DNA from: Collybiopsis luxurians FD-317 M1
Lineage: Eukaryota; Basidiomycota; Agaricomycetes; Agaricales; Omphalotaceae
Length of the DNA stretch: 64,000 nucleotides
Assembly (NCBI GenBank): GCA_000827265.1
Contig: KN834827.1
Coordinates: forward strand, 114,545 to 178,544
Reading direction: 5' to 3'
Shown: one piece after another, positions 1 through 12,672 of the stretch
Layout of the letters: each line of letters opens with the position of its first letter
Numbering within the stretch: the stretch's first letter is position 1
The notes under the pieces: model-generated
Database searches by the model: none
The model's input: the letters and a program-made list of their open reading frames with translations, nothing else
What the model was told of the DNA's origin: nothing
Translations under genes and position numbers: made by a program

Positions 1-389
1 AACATTTCCATTGCCATTGAAGCTCCAACCATGGCGCAATAAGGATTCCGTTACTTAGCAGAATGTGAAATTAGTCAGTTAACTTCTGGGCTAAAGCCCA
101 TGGGCTCATGCATGTGGCGTCATACTAATTTGACAGCAGGATCCTACTTTACAGCGCTGGTGAAGAACACAGGAGCGGTGTTTCCTAGCAAGTTAGAAAA
201 TACAGAGTAGCAGGCACGTATTAAAATACTCCAACTTTGGGGCAAATACTGGGACCCGAGGATGTAATATCTACTGTGTTCAAGCTTGTCAAGTTGCGAC
301 TCTCGCTATAGGGCACTGCGCAATAGGGAAGCGGAGCGACGGTATTTGGATGAATGGATGGTTTCTGAATGAATCTGAACTAGTATGTA

Positions 390-800
390 ACTGGTAAAGA
401 GTATGATAGCAGGAAATGTTTGTTTATTTGACCAGGTAATGAGCGTAGATGAAATTGCGATACTTAGTTTTGATTTCTGGGCTGTCTTACGATGGCAATC
501 AGGCTTCCTGCAAAATCTAAATGACATCCATTTACATTGTACTCAAAGACAGGGGTGAAATGGAGATGTGCTACATGTCCTAAAGGGCTGGAAGGATGAA
601 TGCTGGGTCGCCTAGGAGAGACTATGGCTGGCTGCTCAAGTCGACCTTTCAGCTGAATGCCCATTGGATATACCTTTGAGTTATGGATAGTATTTGTCCA
701 GAGAACAAGTGTGTAGATGCTAGATTAGACAGGATGGTAATGTGAGGGTAATCGAATCAGTAATAGGGAGCATGGAGAATACCTGTAAACCTCAAACTTT
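390..800 (+). repeat. 3' tail of a 1.6 kb dispersed repeat unit
   Basis: This stretch matches 48.10-48.49 kb along its length with many substitutions; shared blocks include the segment around 460-500 (a T-rich run followed by 'ctgggctgt') and the 'gagtaatcag/cagtaataggga'-type end near 760-775. In the right block the same sequence is the end of a repeat unit that is followed directly by the next one, so here it is probably the tail of a unit whose body lies upstream of the window. Short open frames on the minus strand are not convincing genes. Confidence 0.6.
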
Positions 801-869
801 GCAAACTTCGTGTCAGCTGGACTATTTTCTCAGAAACTAACAATCTCATGCCATAATATTGGTGTGCGA

Positions 870-2110
870 AGTTGAGAACAAGGAGAACTGTGCAACAAAT
901 AAGGATAAATTTTCAGACGAACCTTCATCAGGAGTTAGCAAGGTCGAGGTCAAGTCGAGTGCGCCATGGAAAGACTGCGTCAATGGATGAGTGTCGGCAG
1001 TTGGCCAGCGGAAAAAAAGACCTGCTTGGTGTCAGCTCGTGTTTGATCGTTTGTATCTCTTCTGGCTCATTCCTTCGCATCTTAGCTGCTCCAGTGTATA
1101 CCGCTTGTCCATTCTTGGCCATGGCTTGAGCGATGACAGTGTCTAGAGCAAAAAAAAATAGGTGCCCATACGATGCCTCGGCCTTCGGAATCCAGGGCCG
1201 GAAAGCTCCGGTCTCTCAGTTTGCGTCCACTATCATCGTCATCGCAGGGTCTTCTACAGCCTTTTGATCCTTTACTTCTACTTCAAAGAATCCTCTTCAA
1301 AGCCCTCACGCAATGTCATGGAATAGATTGTCCCATTGCTGCTCGTTCCGCTCCAAAGTTGGTGTCTTCATTTGCATATTTCAACGGTCATGCTTTTCAT
1401 TGAACCCCTGATACTACTCAAGCAGGTCATACACAGACGTCGGAATGTGTTTGGCTCTCCTTGTCTCCGGATCCAGCGCTTCTATCCAGAATTCAACGCG
1501 GTTTTCGACCCTGTTTTATTCCACCAGCAGAATCCTCGTCTTCTCTGCCAGTATCCTCGGCTTTGATACACCCTCGTCCTCATCCGGCTTGCCCTAATTC
1601 TTCAACTATCATTTTGCTCCACCAAATATCCAGAAATTGGAAGGAAATTGTAGCTCCTCGACTGCAATCACGCTCTCATTGTTCCGCTCTTTTTCAAGTT
1701 GCCCTACCCGGTCTGTTTAGTCGGTCGATTGGTTTGGTGGCTGGCGAGGAAATTGCGGCTGGTCTTTTGAAGGGTGAGTCTCGAGTTTGCTATTTCCTCC
1801 ATTCTCAATCGATCATATTCTGATATAGTGCTACCATACCGTAGCAATTTCCATCTACTGCGCACATCATTGAGTGCTATCGAGCGGCCTCGCTAAGAAC
1901 GACCCTCAGCAATTTCTGTGTGTCTCTCTAAGCTCTCCTTGCATTTTCCGCTTTCACCCAGCTCCAATGTGAATGTTCATACGTCCATCAACGTGCTCAT
2001 CCGAGGCCGTTACATGATTCTTTCTCGCAATTGAGCACCTAAACATGGCTATTGAGGCTGATCACCCATGAAGGTATGAACCTCACCCCGAGAATTTAAA
2101 CATCTACTTT
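870..2110 (+). repeat. Dispersed repeat copy A (degenerate, intron-like segment retained)
   Basis: Copy A aligns by eye with copies near 3.5-5.06, 46.96-48.09 and 48.5-50.1 kb. Landmarks are the block near 1175-1205 ('cggccttcgga' then 'cagggccgg'), the 'catacacagacgtcgga' block near 1425-1443, and a GTGAGT...GATATAG segment near 1774-1828 that looks like a 55 bp intron kept in every copy. The 120-codon frame around 1461-1823 is interrupted at this segment. It is most likely a decayed gene or transposable-element fragment; I cannot name the ancestral protein. Confidence 0.6.
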
Positions 2111-3470
2111 AATCGTTATGGGCAGCTTGCTGCGGCGACACCTTTTGCTATTTTTGCAGTGCGTGTTAATTGCTGCGTCGCTGTGTGTACTATTACATGG
2201 TAACCGCACTGGGTGGGGAAAGTGAGTCATTCTTCTCCGTAGACTTCGGCTCTCGCATGAGTCCTTGAGACTTCTTATTGCTAAACCTTTTCATTTGTGT
2301 AGGACAAACACGCTAATTACGACACTCATCATGTACGCAGTGAACCGGTATCTATTGACTTTGTATGTTTATACACCGCTCGATAATCTACGGGTACCCT
2401 GACTGACATGACTACGATACAGCAGTAGCTGTAACCGAAGTTATCGTATTTGCTCGCCACCCGACAAGCCTGTGGTTCTTGGCCATTGATTTTGTCATTG
2501 GAAAATGCAAGTCTGACTCGTTTAGAAATGCTACGGAAAGCTGAAAATTTATCAGGAATAGGATACGCGAACAGCTTGTTAGCATCACTCAACTCACAAC
2601 AATCATTGAGGGAGCGATTTAACGAATCAAGTACCTTTTCGAATTTTAATACGAGTTCCAATGTATCGTCGGGGCTACAAGGTTCGGGTCGACATTCCAA
2701 CCCTGAGTGAAGTGGAACTCGAAAAATCACGGTAAGTTACTTGCCAAATATTCGATGTAGCTGGGGCTGATTATGCAATCCGTCATAGTTTGGGCACCCC
2801 GGTCAGGAAGTACCTGTTGCCCTCGACACACTCAACAGCCATGATAATACAGCGGAGAATGGCTCAATGAGGTCGTTTGTGGCTCCAAAGATAACGATGG
2901 AGGTGTATACTGTATGATCTTCCAGTATTTCTGGACCTGTATACGATGAAAATTCCTTGTACTCACGCCATGGGTGCAGATTCCTGGTGTTTATATGATG
3001 GATTTACTTATGTCTATCTAACCCTGAATGTCTATATTAAATAAGCTGGCCCGAAAATACTTCCCAAGTGGTGATGAAAGCGCAGGCGTAGTAGAGTCCG
3101 GACAGACTCTGGACACGAACCGAATTTATTGTCCGCATGTCAGCAGGATCATTTTTACAGTACTAACGTGCCTCAGTACTGGATCCAGTGCTTTTATCCT
3201 GCGTTCAAGATAGTCATCTCGGTTCATATGATACTCCCCGTATTTTAGTTTTTTCTTAACTGCTAGCCGCCACGTCGTTTTTCATCTTTGCCATTTCCAG
3301 AACTGAAAGAGATTTACTTACTCCACGAGTCATTTACGAATTGAGAATACTGCGAGTGGTGGACAGGTCGGTCGTAGAGTGGACTGATATGGTAGTGTCT
3401 TGTTGTCTTGTACGCTACATGATCTTAGGCCAACAGATAGGCTTGCAAATTTAGGATAAGAAGAATGAGG
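2111..3470. other. Unassigned interval between repeat copies A and B
   Basis: I see no convincing gene here. Overlapping frames of 133 codons (minus, 2329-2730) and 86 codons (plus) occupy the same stretch in opposite senses, have no recognised motif and no counterpart in the right block. The sequence is compositionally like the surrounding repeats. Confidence 0.4.
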
Positions 3471-3479
3471 TAGCATATT

Positions 3480-5065
3480 GAGCATTCAAAACAATGCTCG
3501 AAGTTGAGTTAAGGGTACTTTGACTGTGGAAAGAATGCGTCGATGAATAGATGAATTAGTTTTGCTAGTTAGTCCGCAGACGAAAAAGCTGTCGGGAGTG
3601 TTCTACTTGATTGTTTATATCTCCCCCAGTTTTCTCCATCACATTCTCTTCCCTTCAGTTGAAGCCTTATCCTTGTGTGACTATGGGTTGGGCGACAACA
3701 GTGCTGAGAGTCAAGAAAATAAGCGCCTATCTAACGCCTCTGAATCACTCGGCCTTCGGAATCCAGGGCCGGGAGCTCCGGGGCTTCAGTTTACGTCCAC
3801 CGTCATCGTCACTGTAGGGCCTTTATATCCTTTATCCTTACCTCTTTGACGCATTGTGATTCCACCTCACAGAAAGTGGTGGAAGGGCTAGTCCTATATC
3901 GTCTCATTCCTCCTCAAAATAGGTGCGTTTACTTGCCTTTTTTAACGGCCGTGCTTCTCGTTGAACTCTCTCGTAGTACTCAAACAGGTCATACACAGAC
4001 GTCGGAACATGTTCGAACCTTTTTGTCGCTGCATCCAGCACTTCTATACAGAGTTCAACACAGATCCTTCGACACTCCTTTCTCCCACTATCAGAGCCCT
4101 TGTCTTCTCTGCCCAGTATCTTCCTCAGTTTTGATACATCCTCGTCATTGTCGAAATTCCCTTAATGCTTCAATGACCATTTCTCTCATCCGCATATTCA
4201 GGAATCGGAAGAAAATCATATCTCAATGCACTATTTTATTGGCAATCTTGCGCCCCTTGTGACGCTGTTTTTCAAGCTCTTCCCCCGATCGACTCGGACG
4301 TTGAATGAGTTGGGTAGCCGGAGAAGAAAGTGCAACTGGGTTTGTCAAGGGTGAGTATCAAGTTTGCGATTTCATCGATCTTCGTTGATCGTATTCTGAT
4401 ATAGCGGGACCAACAACAGTAGCCACCTCTGTCTACTCCACACATTACTGAGCGCCATCAAGAGGCCTCACCGAAGGCATCCACGGCACTATTTCTACGC
4501 CTCTCTCTACGCTTTCCTTGCATTTCTGCTATCACCCTACTCCTACGCAAATGTAAAACGTGCATCCACGTGCGAATCCGGGGGCGTTTCATGACCCTTC
4601 GTCGCAATGGAGCACCCGAATATGGCTATTCAGACTGTGATCACCGGGGAGTATTTCTGCTTAAACTCCATGTACAAATTGTCAACGCAACGTATGGGGA
4701 TGTAACGCTGAGCAGTAGGCGCTGTGGATAAGGCATAGAGACATTGGGAAGGTCGTTGATTGTGAAACCATCAGCTATCCCAGCGAAACGGATATATATT
4801 GAGGAAAATAGGAATTTACGTTGAGGATAAATTTCGGTCAAGGTTTTGTTCCATTTTACCCTATCTTGCTCATTGTCGTTTTTATATCAATAAATTTCCT
4901 ATTCTCCCGTCTCTTTGCCTCCTCATCTATGCCTTTGTTCCCAGAGATCCGTTCCTATGATTCCGAAAATATCATTTATGACCTGGCTTGTGAATCGTCC
5001 GCCCTCAGTGTATTCTGTATTTGCAGAACAATGTATTATGATTATCTACATAGGTAACGACGTTA
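3480..5065 (+). repeat. Dispersed repeat copy B
   Basis: Copy B is closest to the copy at 48.5-50.03 kb. The two are nearly identical over about 4450-5065 and 49415-50030, including the block encoding the same frame around 4915 and 49880. It retains the intron-like GTGAGT...GATATAG segment near 4350-4405. Copy B ends at about 5065, where the left block carries about 960 bp that the right block lacks. It contains multiple stops in all frames, so no active protein is called. Confidence 0.7.
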
Positions 5066-6025
5066 GAGTATACGCCCATGTCCGATTCATTCAAAGATGG
5101 GCAAATTCTTTGCCGACTCGGTGTCACCCCGCCACTTAGCAGTTCCGTTTCAGGCTTGTTATTTGATGTGAGCTGTATATGCTACAGAATTCGTCATGCA
5201 AAGTCGAATGTAGGGAGAGAATTCGATAGTGCTATGTGTATGTACTGTGGGGAGAAAAATCATTCAGAATTTCAAACCGAGTGGCTATCGCTGTAGTATT
5301 TACATGTCTCTATGTAATATATTTTCATAAGTAGAATTATGAGAGTAATAGAACTGTTTTTAGCGATGCGATTCCACTCAAAGCACACTCCGAATGGGAA
5401 GTAAAGTCAAGAAAGAAGGCTGATTTTGTTTATTTGAGAATGGATAATAGAGAGACAGAAGATTAACAGTACCGACGACGAATTTTTAGTTTTCTTTGGG
5501 GACGGGTTACAGGTATTGCAGAGAGACAAGTCATACATTAAATATGGGAGACTTCGGGCCGGAGGTACAGGTTTCTCTGATTCATTGAGCAAGCAAGAAT
5601 GAGCAAACGCAATGGCAGATGGCTTCGTAAAAAATGAATGGTAGACTTTCCATGTCTAACCAAACAGAAATGTACTAGTACAAGAACAAGGCGACGAGAA
5701 AATGGGAGAGACAAAATGGGAATATGAAACTGAAGTTCAAAACAATATTAAAGTCAAAATGGAAGTGGCTTATCAAATACCTACCGCGTAGTCAGTCTGA
5801 AGACCCAGTTGTGGGAGTGTAACACTTTGCCCAGTTCTCCCCAATACAGTCCCAATTGAACTGGACCGAAGTACGACCACGGCGAGAGATTATGCCTGTA
5901 CAATCAGGTGTAAGAAGAGTGGAGGTTAAGGAGGGGGGAAGCCACATTAAGCGGCGTTCAGAAGAGTGATATGGCTTGATCCATCCTTGATTGTCAGCAT
6001 TCCAATGTGCACATGAGTAATTCCA
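5066..6025. other. About 960 bp present only in the left block
   Basis: Up to about 5065 the left block matches the right block through 50030 (ending 'gttagag'). From about 6026 it matches again from about 50034 ('cagatatgtgcc', then 'aaacagggcctacccgcac'). The intervening 960 bp therefore has no counterpart on the right. It is either an insertion here or a deletion there. I found no terminal inverted repeat or target-site duplication by eye and no convincing gene; short minus-strand frames of 60-92 codons overlap its end. Confidence 0.55.
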
Positions 6026-6399
6026 GATATGTGCCGAGTGACAGGACGCCCAAACAGGGCCTACCCGCACCTAATACCAAGCCTACCAGGCCTTTTTCGA
6101 CGTCCCGCCCGCGGTCCCATTCAGTTGAATATATAAAAGTTCCATACAATCGACAGAGATTGAATGTCAAATTCAATTAATGGTTCACAATAGAAGGTCA
6201 CTGCACGAAAATTCCCTTGCGAGTATCAGGAAGTGGCAAGGAGATGCGGTCAACCTGACGACTTCTTAATTAAACAGCAGATGAGTCCCGCAAAATTAAA
6301 ATTCAAAGAGAGAAAAATACATTCGTTCCTTGATGCATCCTACTTAAGGAATCCAACTAGATATGTAATCACCTGGTGCATTGTATCTTTATCCTGTAG

Positions 6400-7225
6400 A
6401 GTAAATATAGAATGCCTCAGCTGTTACTCCACTATATATATATATGGTAGGTTATCACCTAGTCCATGGTATCTTTATCCTACGGGGAATTGTTATGGGG
6501 AATTGAGCTGCGATCCAGCTGCTTCATCACTGCAATATACATGTATATGATACGGTGAGTATTCACCTGGACCATTGCATATGCTGGAAAATAAATATGC
6601 AGTGGCTCAGGTGCAGTGATTAATGGGGTATAGTAGCCCATTGCATTTTTATTTTGTGGGGTTAATGTGCCATAACTCGCGAGGAATCACCTGCGAGCCC
6701 ATTACATTTTTACCCTGTAGAGTAAATGTGCCGCGACTTAGCTGCTCCACCACTGCATATTTAATTACCTAGACTCAGCTGTTACATCGCTGCATATACC
6801 TATAGTGAGTAATGACTTGCTCTGTCACATCTTTATCCTGTAGGGTAATTATGCAGTGAGTAATGGCCTGCTCTGTTGCATCTTCATGCTATAGGGCAGA
6901 TATGCAATGACTTAGCTACTACATCTATGCAGTGAGTCACTGCATATATATACAGTGAGAAAACCAGATATGTTGCACCTTTATGCTAGAGGGTAAATTA
7001 GCAGTCACTCACCGCTACATCACTGCAAATATATACAGTGATTAAACACTGATTCATTGAATCTTAATCCTACAGCGTAAATGTGCAGTGACTCAACAGC
7101 TACACCACTGAATATACATATAGCGAATAATCACTCGTGACCTGTTGCATCTGCATGCTGTAGGGCAAATATGCAGTGACTCAGCTGCCCACCACAGTAT
7201 ATATATACAGTGAACACACACCTGA
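6400..7225 (-). repeat. Satellite array, degenerate minus-oriented part (left block)
   Basis: Diverged units contain the recurring elements 'gcagtgactcag', 'ccactgca' and 'ctgtaggg'. Read on the minus strand they match the units that follow at 7.23 kb. Unit spacing is irregular (about 50-75 bp). AT-rich inserts such as 'tatatata' runs occur. The orientation changes near 7.22 kb. Confidence 0.6.
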
Positions 7226-10200
7226 TACATTGCTACAGGGTAAAGTTGCAGTGGCACGGGTGCCAAGTCGCTGCATGTATAGTAGTAATAGAACAAATTT
7301 GCAGTAGCCCGGGCGGCAATTCACTGAATGTATGTTCTACCGAACACAAATTTGCAGCAGCCCAGGGAACAAACACCACATGTATACTCTGCAGAACACA
7401 TTTGCAGTGGCCATGGACCCCGACCACTGCATGTATGTTCTACACAATAAATTTACAATAACGCTGTGCCAAGTCACTGCATGTATATTCTGCAGAAATA
7501 GTTTGCAGAGGCCCAGGTGCCCAGTCATTACATGTACATTCTACGTCATAAATCTACAGTAGCCCAGGTGCCAAGTCACTGTATGTATATTCTACAGAAC
7601 AATTTCCAGTGGCCCAGGACCGAGGTCGCTGCATGTATGTTCGACAAGTTGCAGTGGGCCAGGAACTATGCCACTGTATATATGTTCAACAAAAATTTCC
7701 AGTGGCCCAAGTGCCCAGTCATTGGATGTATACTCTGCAGCATAAATTTAAAGTAGCCCAGGTCCCAGGTCCCTGCATGTATGCTCTACAAGACAAATTT
7801 ACTGTGGCCCAGGGGCCGAGAACCATCCCACTGCTTACAGGTATGTTCTACAGCATAAATTTACAGTGATGTGCCAAGTTACTGCATGTATATTCTACAG
7901 AATAAATTTACAAGGGCTCAGGTGCGAAGTCACTGTATGTATATTCTACATAACAATTTGCAGTGGCCCAGGACCGGGTCACTGCACGTATGTTCTACAA
8001 GACAAATTTACGGTGGCCCAGGAACATGCCACTGTATATATGTTCAACAAGACAAATTTACAGTGGCCCAGGAACATGCCACTGTATATATGTTCCACAA
8101 GATAAATTAACAGTGACCCAGGAACATGCCACCGTATATATGTTCAACAAGATAAATTTACAGCGGCCCAGGAATGTGCCACTGTATATATGTTCAACAA
8201 GACAAATTTACAGTGGCCCAGGAACATGCCACTGTATATATGTTCAACAAGACAAATTTACAGTGGCCTAGGAATATGCCACTGTATATATGTTCTACAA
8301 AACAAATTTGCAGTGGCCCAGGAATATGCCACTGTATATATGTTCTACAAACAAATTTGTGGTGGCCCAGAAACATTTCACTGTATATATGTTCAACAAG
8401 ATAAATTTGCAGTGGCAGAAGTACCCGGTCATTGTATGTACATTCTATAGAATAAATTTACAGTAGCCCAGGTGCCAACTCACTGTATGTGTATTCTATA
8501 GAACAATTTGCAGTGTCCCAGGACTGAGGTCACTGCATATATGTTCTACAAGACGAATCTGCAGTGGCCCGGGAACCATGCCACTGTATATATTGAACAA
8601 GATAAATTTGCAGTGGCCCAAGCGCCCAGGCACTGTATGTATATTTTACGGAACAAATTAAAGGAGCTTAGGACCCAGGTCACTGCATGTATATTCTACA
8701 GAATTAATTTGCAGTGGTCCAGATCCCAGGTCACTGCATGTATGTTCTACAGAACAAATTAGCTGCGGCATCAGTGCCTACTAACAGCACATATGTTCTC
8801 CTGGATAAATTTTCAGTGGCCCAGGTCCTAAGTCATAGTATGTATGCTCTACAAGATAAATTTGGAGTGATCTATGTCCAAGTCACTAGCTGTATGTTCT
8901 ATAGAATGAATTTGCAGTGGTCCAGGTGCCAAATCACTAAATGTATGCCCTGCAGGGCAATTTTGAGTGGGCCAGGTTCAAAGTCACTGCATTCTACGAA
9001 ACTAATTTGCAATGACCCAGGTCCCAAGTCACTGCATGCATTTTCTACAGGAAATATTTTCTGTGCCTCTGGTTCAAAGTCACTGCATCGATGTGCTACA
9101 GCACAACTATGCAGTAGCCCAAATCTCAAGTTCTTGCATGTATGTTCTGTGGGACAAATTTGCAGTGGCCCAGGTCCAAAGTCACTGTCTGTATGTCCTA
9201 TAGCACAAACGCTGTTAACGATGCGCCGGCTAGAGTTCACGCACAACTTAAGCCGAGCCCTATTTGACGGCTGGAGTCCGGCTTAGGCTCAAATCCCGGC
9301 TTGAACTTTAAATAAAGCTAAATCAAGATAATGAAATACTTTCACGCAATGTTATTGCATTCATTACTTCACATTGGGTTTAATTTTGAACCCCCTCCAT
9401 CGCTTGTTAGACATGCGCAACAGCTTTTTTTCAAGATGGAAGAATTTTAGCATCATTCGAGCAATTAATCATTTTAGATCTTAAGTCGCTGCATGTACAT
9501 TCTTCAGGAAACCTTTGCAGTGGCCTTGGTGCAAGTCACTGCAGGTATGTCCTACAGCACAAATATGCAGTGGGCCAGATCTTAGGTCACTGCATGTATA
9601 TTCTTCAGGATGCATCTGCACTGGCCTAGGCTCAAGTCACAGCATGTATGTCCTACAGCACAAACATGCAATGGCCCAGGTCCTGGGTCACTGGGTGACA
9701 GGCGTATATTCTTCAAGACAAATTTGCAATGGCCTAAGTCCAAGTTTGAAGCCACGGTATATATGTCCTACAGCACAAATATGCAGGGGCCCAGGTCTTA
9801 AGTAACTGCATGTATGTTCTACAGAACAAATTTACAGTGGTCTAAGTCTCAAGTTACACATATATTTCCCACAAGACAAACATGCACAGCAGTGAGTCAC
9901 AAGCTGCAGAACCAAAATCTGGTGGCCTGTGAGCGGTGGCTTATGTTCTATACAAGATAAATATGCAGTGGCGCTGCTGCATGTATGTCCTACAGGTCGA
10001 GTATACAAATTTGCAGTGGCCTAGGTCTTGGTTCACTACGCACATAGTCTTCAATACAAATTTGCAATGGCCTAATTCCAAGTCACGGCATGCATGTCCT
10101 ACCACACAAACATGCAGGGGCCCTGGTCTTACATAACTGCATGTATGTTCTACAGAATAAATTTGTGGCAGTCTCAAGTCATGCATATATTTCTCCCAAG

Positions 10201-12440
10201 ACAACCATGCACAGCATCGAGTCACATACTGCAGAACCAAGACCTGGTGGCCCGTGAACCGTGGCTCATGTTCTATATAAGATTAATATGCAGTGTCGCC
10301 GCTTTATGTATGTCCTACAGGTAGAGTATACACTGCTGGCACAGGCGGCTGAACAAAGTTCTGCTGGCCCAGGTCTTGTATCACCCCATGTATGTCCCAG
10401 AGCACAACAATTCAGGGACCCAGATCCTATAGCTCTCCAACTTGGACATTCTACTGAACAAAAAATCGGTGACCAAGGTTGTTAGTAACTACATAGACAT
10501 CCTACAAAACTACGTATGCATTGTTCCGTCGCTCAGCTCTGCAGTCACTGTGGGTATATCAACAGGAATAAAAATCCAGTAACCCGGGAATTAATTAACT
10601 GCACAAGCATCCCAAAAACAAAAAACAAAACAAAGTGCGGCGCATGGTGTCACCCATTGCATACATTTCTTACATGATAAAGATTTAGTGGCTCAGCTAC
10701 CGAGTACCGACCTATATTATAAATATTATATTACAATTTACAGAGCATTGAATGTCATATACACCCTCCACAAAAAAGATTCAGTGGTCTAGGCTCTGAT
10801 TGACCATATATACAAATACATCTGCGAAACAAAACTAGGTTCTGAGTCACTGCATATAATGATTTCAGAATAAAGATTCAGGGGTTTAGATTGAGGAACT
10901 ACTGTAAAACTACATACTTCCCACATGACCTACAGAATGAATTCCATATATATCCGACAGAACAAAGATTCAAAGGCCTAGGTTGTCTGCAACTACATAC
11001 TATACACTGTCTTACAAACCACGTTAGTCACAGTATGTACCTCTTACAGGATAAAGCTGCAGTGGCACAGGATGTGAATCACCGCGAATACTTCCTATAG
11101 GACAAAGATTCAGTAATCGATTAGGCTCTGAGTAAACACATTTATAGCCTACAGAACAAATATACAGTGGATCATTCCTGAGTTCTACCGGACAAAGATT
11201 CAATTCCCTAGGTTCAAGTTATGAGTCATTGCGCGTAGAACCCACAGGATAAAGATTCAGTACCTTAGGACCTGGGCCACTATATACACAACCTACAAAA
11301 CCAACATTCAGTGGCTTAGGTTTTAATTCAAAATATGTACCATTTCTACAGGTCATAAGGTGCAGTGGCCTAGGTGTTGAGTCATTGAATGCCCAACTTA
11401 CAGAACAAACATTCAGTGGCTGAGGTGTTGAGTCAATGCTTATATACTCCTGTATTCCCTCATGTGTCCTACCGAATAACAGTGCAGGGGCCAAGCCACT
11501 GCATGCATGTCTTGCTGAACAAAGGTTCAGTGGCCTACAATTCCTAATTACCACTTGTACGACCTACAGAATAAAGCCGTGGAGGTCCTGAGCCACCACA
11601 CATACAACCTACAGAACAATGATTCAGTGATCTATCCTCTGAGTTATTGAATGTAAGTACATTCTACAAGAGCGGTGGCCTAGATCCTGAATCACTGCAT
11701 CTACAACTTACCGAGCAACTTGTCAATACATCCTACAGAGCAAAGATAATACAGTCGCCAAGGTCCTGAAGCACTACATATACAACCCACAGAACAAGTG
11801 TCCAGTAGTCATTCACTCCTTGAATCAAGCTTGAATATTCTACAAGACAACGGTGAAATGGCGCGGGTTTTGAGTCACTGCATATACTCCTGGAAAACAA
11901 AGGTTCCGTAGCATAGATCTGACATATATCCTCCAGGCCAATGATCCAGTGGCATAGATTCAACGGAGTAACTACAGATGTATCCTACGGAAGATTGAAT
12001 CCGAATTATCTCATGTACATTCTGCGGAACCAATACTGAATAATAATGTAGTGGTCTAGCAGGTCCTGAATCACTACATGCATGTCCTACAGCACAGGAT
12101 GTTATGTACTTGCTCGTCTTACAGGATAAAGATGCCATGGCTCATAGTCAAGTTCAGAGTCACTGTATATATCATTTGCCAAATAAAGGTCCAGTGAACT
12201 AGGTTTTAAGTAACTACATATCCATGCTACACACATCAGTAAAACGTCCTCGAAGCTCTTTTGGACTTTTCTCACAGGTTCCAAAAGTGCAGTAACCCAG
12301 GCCCAACTTGGTTACTACATGTATATGCTACAGAACAAAGATGTGGTGACCCTGGGTCTGAGTCACTGCCTGCATGTCCTACAGAACAAAGATGCAGTAG
12401 CCCTGAGTCACTGCATGTATGTCCATCAGGATAGAGATGG
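7226..12440 (+). repeat. 50-51 bp satellite array, plus-oriented part (left block)
   Basis: More than 80 head-to-tail units are seen. In 8031-8240 the period is exactly 50 bp for several consecutive, nearly identical units. A typical unit reads as TGCAGTG, a 15-nt interior beginning GCCCAG, CACTGCA, then TGTATGTTCTACAGAA and an A/T-rich joint. It contains two inverted repeats: 7-8 bp arms TGCAGTG/CACTGCA and a small TTCT-ac-AGAA dyad. Units decay gradually towards 12.4 kb. Many short open frames run through the array only because the period is near 51; I regard them as by-products. Confidence 0.85.
9225..9480. other. Non-repeat interruption inside the satellite
   Basis: About 250 bp breaks the unit periodicity. 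It starts with a GC-rich segment containing several GGCT/AGCC inverted motifs (9220-9300) and continues A/T-rich. A 'ggctcaaatcccggc' stretch near 9287 resembles a polymerase III B box only loosely. I see no terminal repeats. It may be a small insertion. Confidence 0.4.
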
Positions 12441-12672
12441 GATGGCCTACACCGGTGCAAACATCCTTATATTCTAAGTATATATTACATGTGACGATTC
12501 ACCTAAATACCCTTAGCGAAGGACTACTTATTGATTAGCGGACTCAGATCGCTGTGATACAGAGCACAAAGACCCGAACAGGAACACAAAAGGGAAACCC
12601 GGGTAGCATACCCATACATCGATACAAAAAGTAATAAGGCAACCAGTCGTAAGTAGTATTATTGTATGTTTT

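Noticed and set aside
2329..2730. 133-codon minus-strand gene
   Set aside because: Opposed by an overlapping 86-codon plus frame, no motif, no splice context and no counterpart in the right block.
7210..9286. Many 60-190 codon frames on plus and minus through the satellite as genes
   Set aside because: They follow the repeat period, occur on both strands and in several frames, and encode only permutations of the repeat unit.
9280..9300. tRNA or SINE promoter
   Set aside because: Only a loose B-box-like string is present; no matching A box or cloverleaf could be drawn.
7226..12440. CRISPR-like array
   Set aside because: Units are head-to-tail with no unique spacers, the period is 50-51 bp with drift, and the surroundings are eukaryotic with introns and no cas genes.
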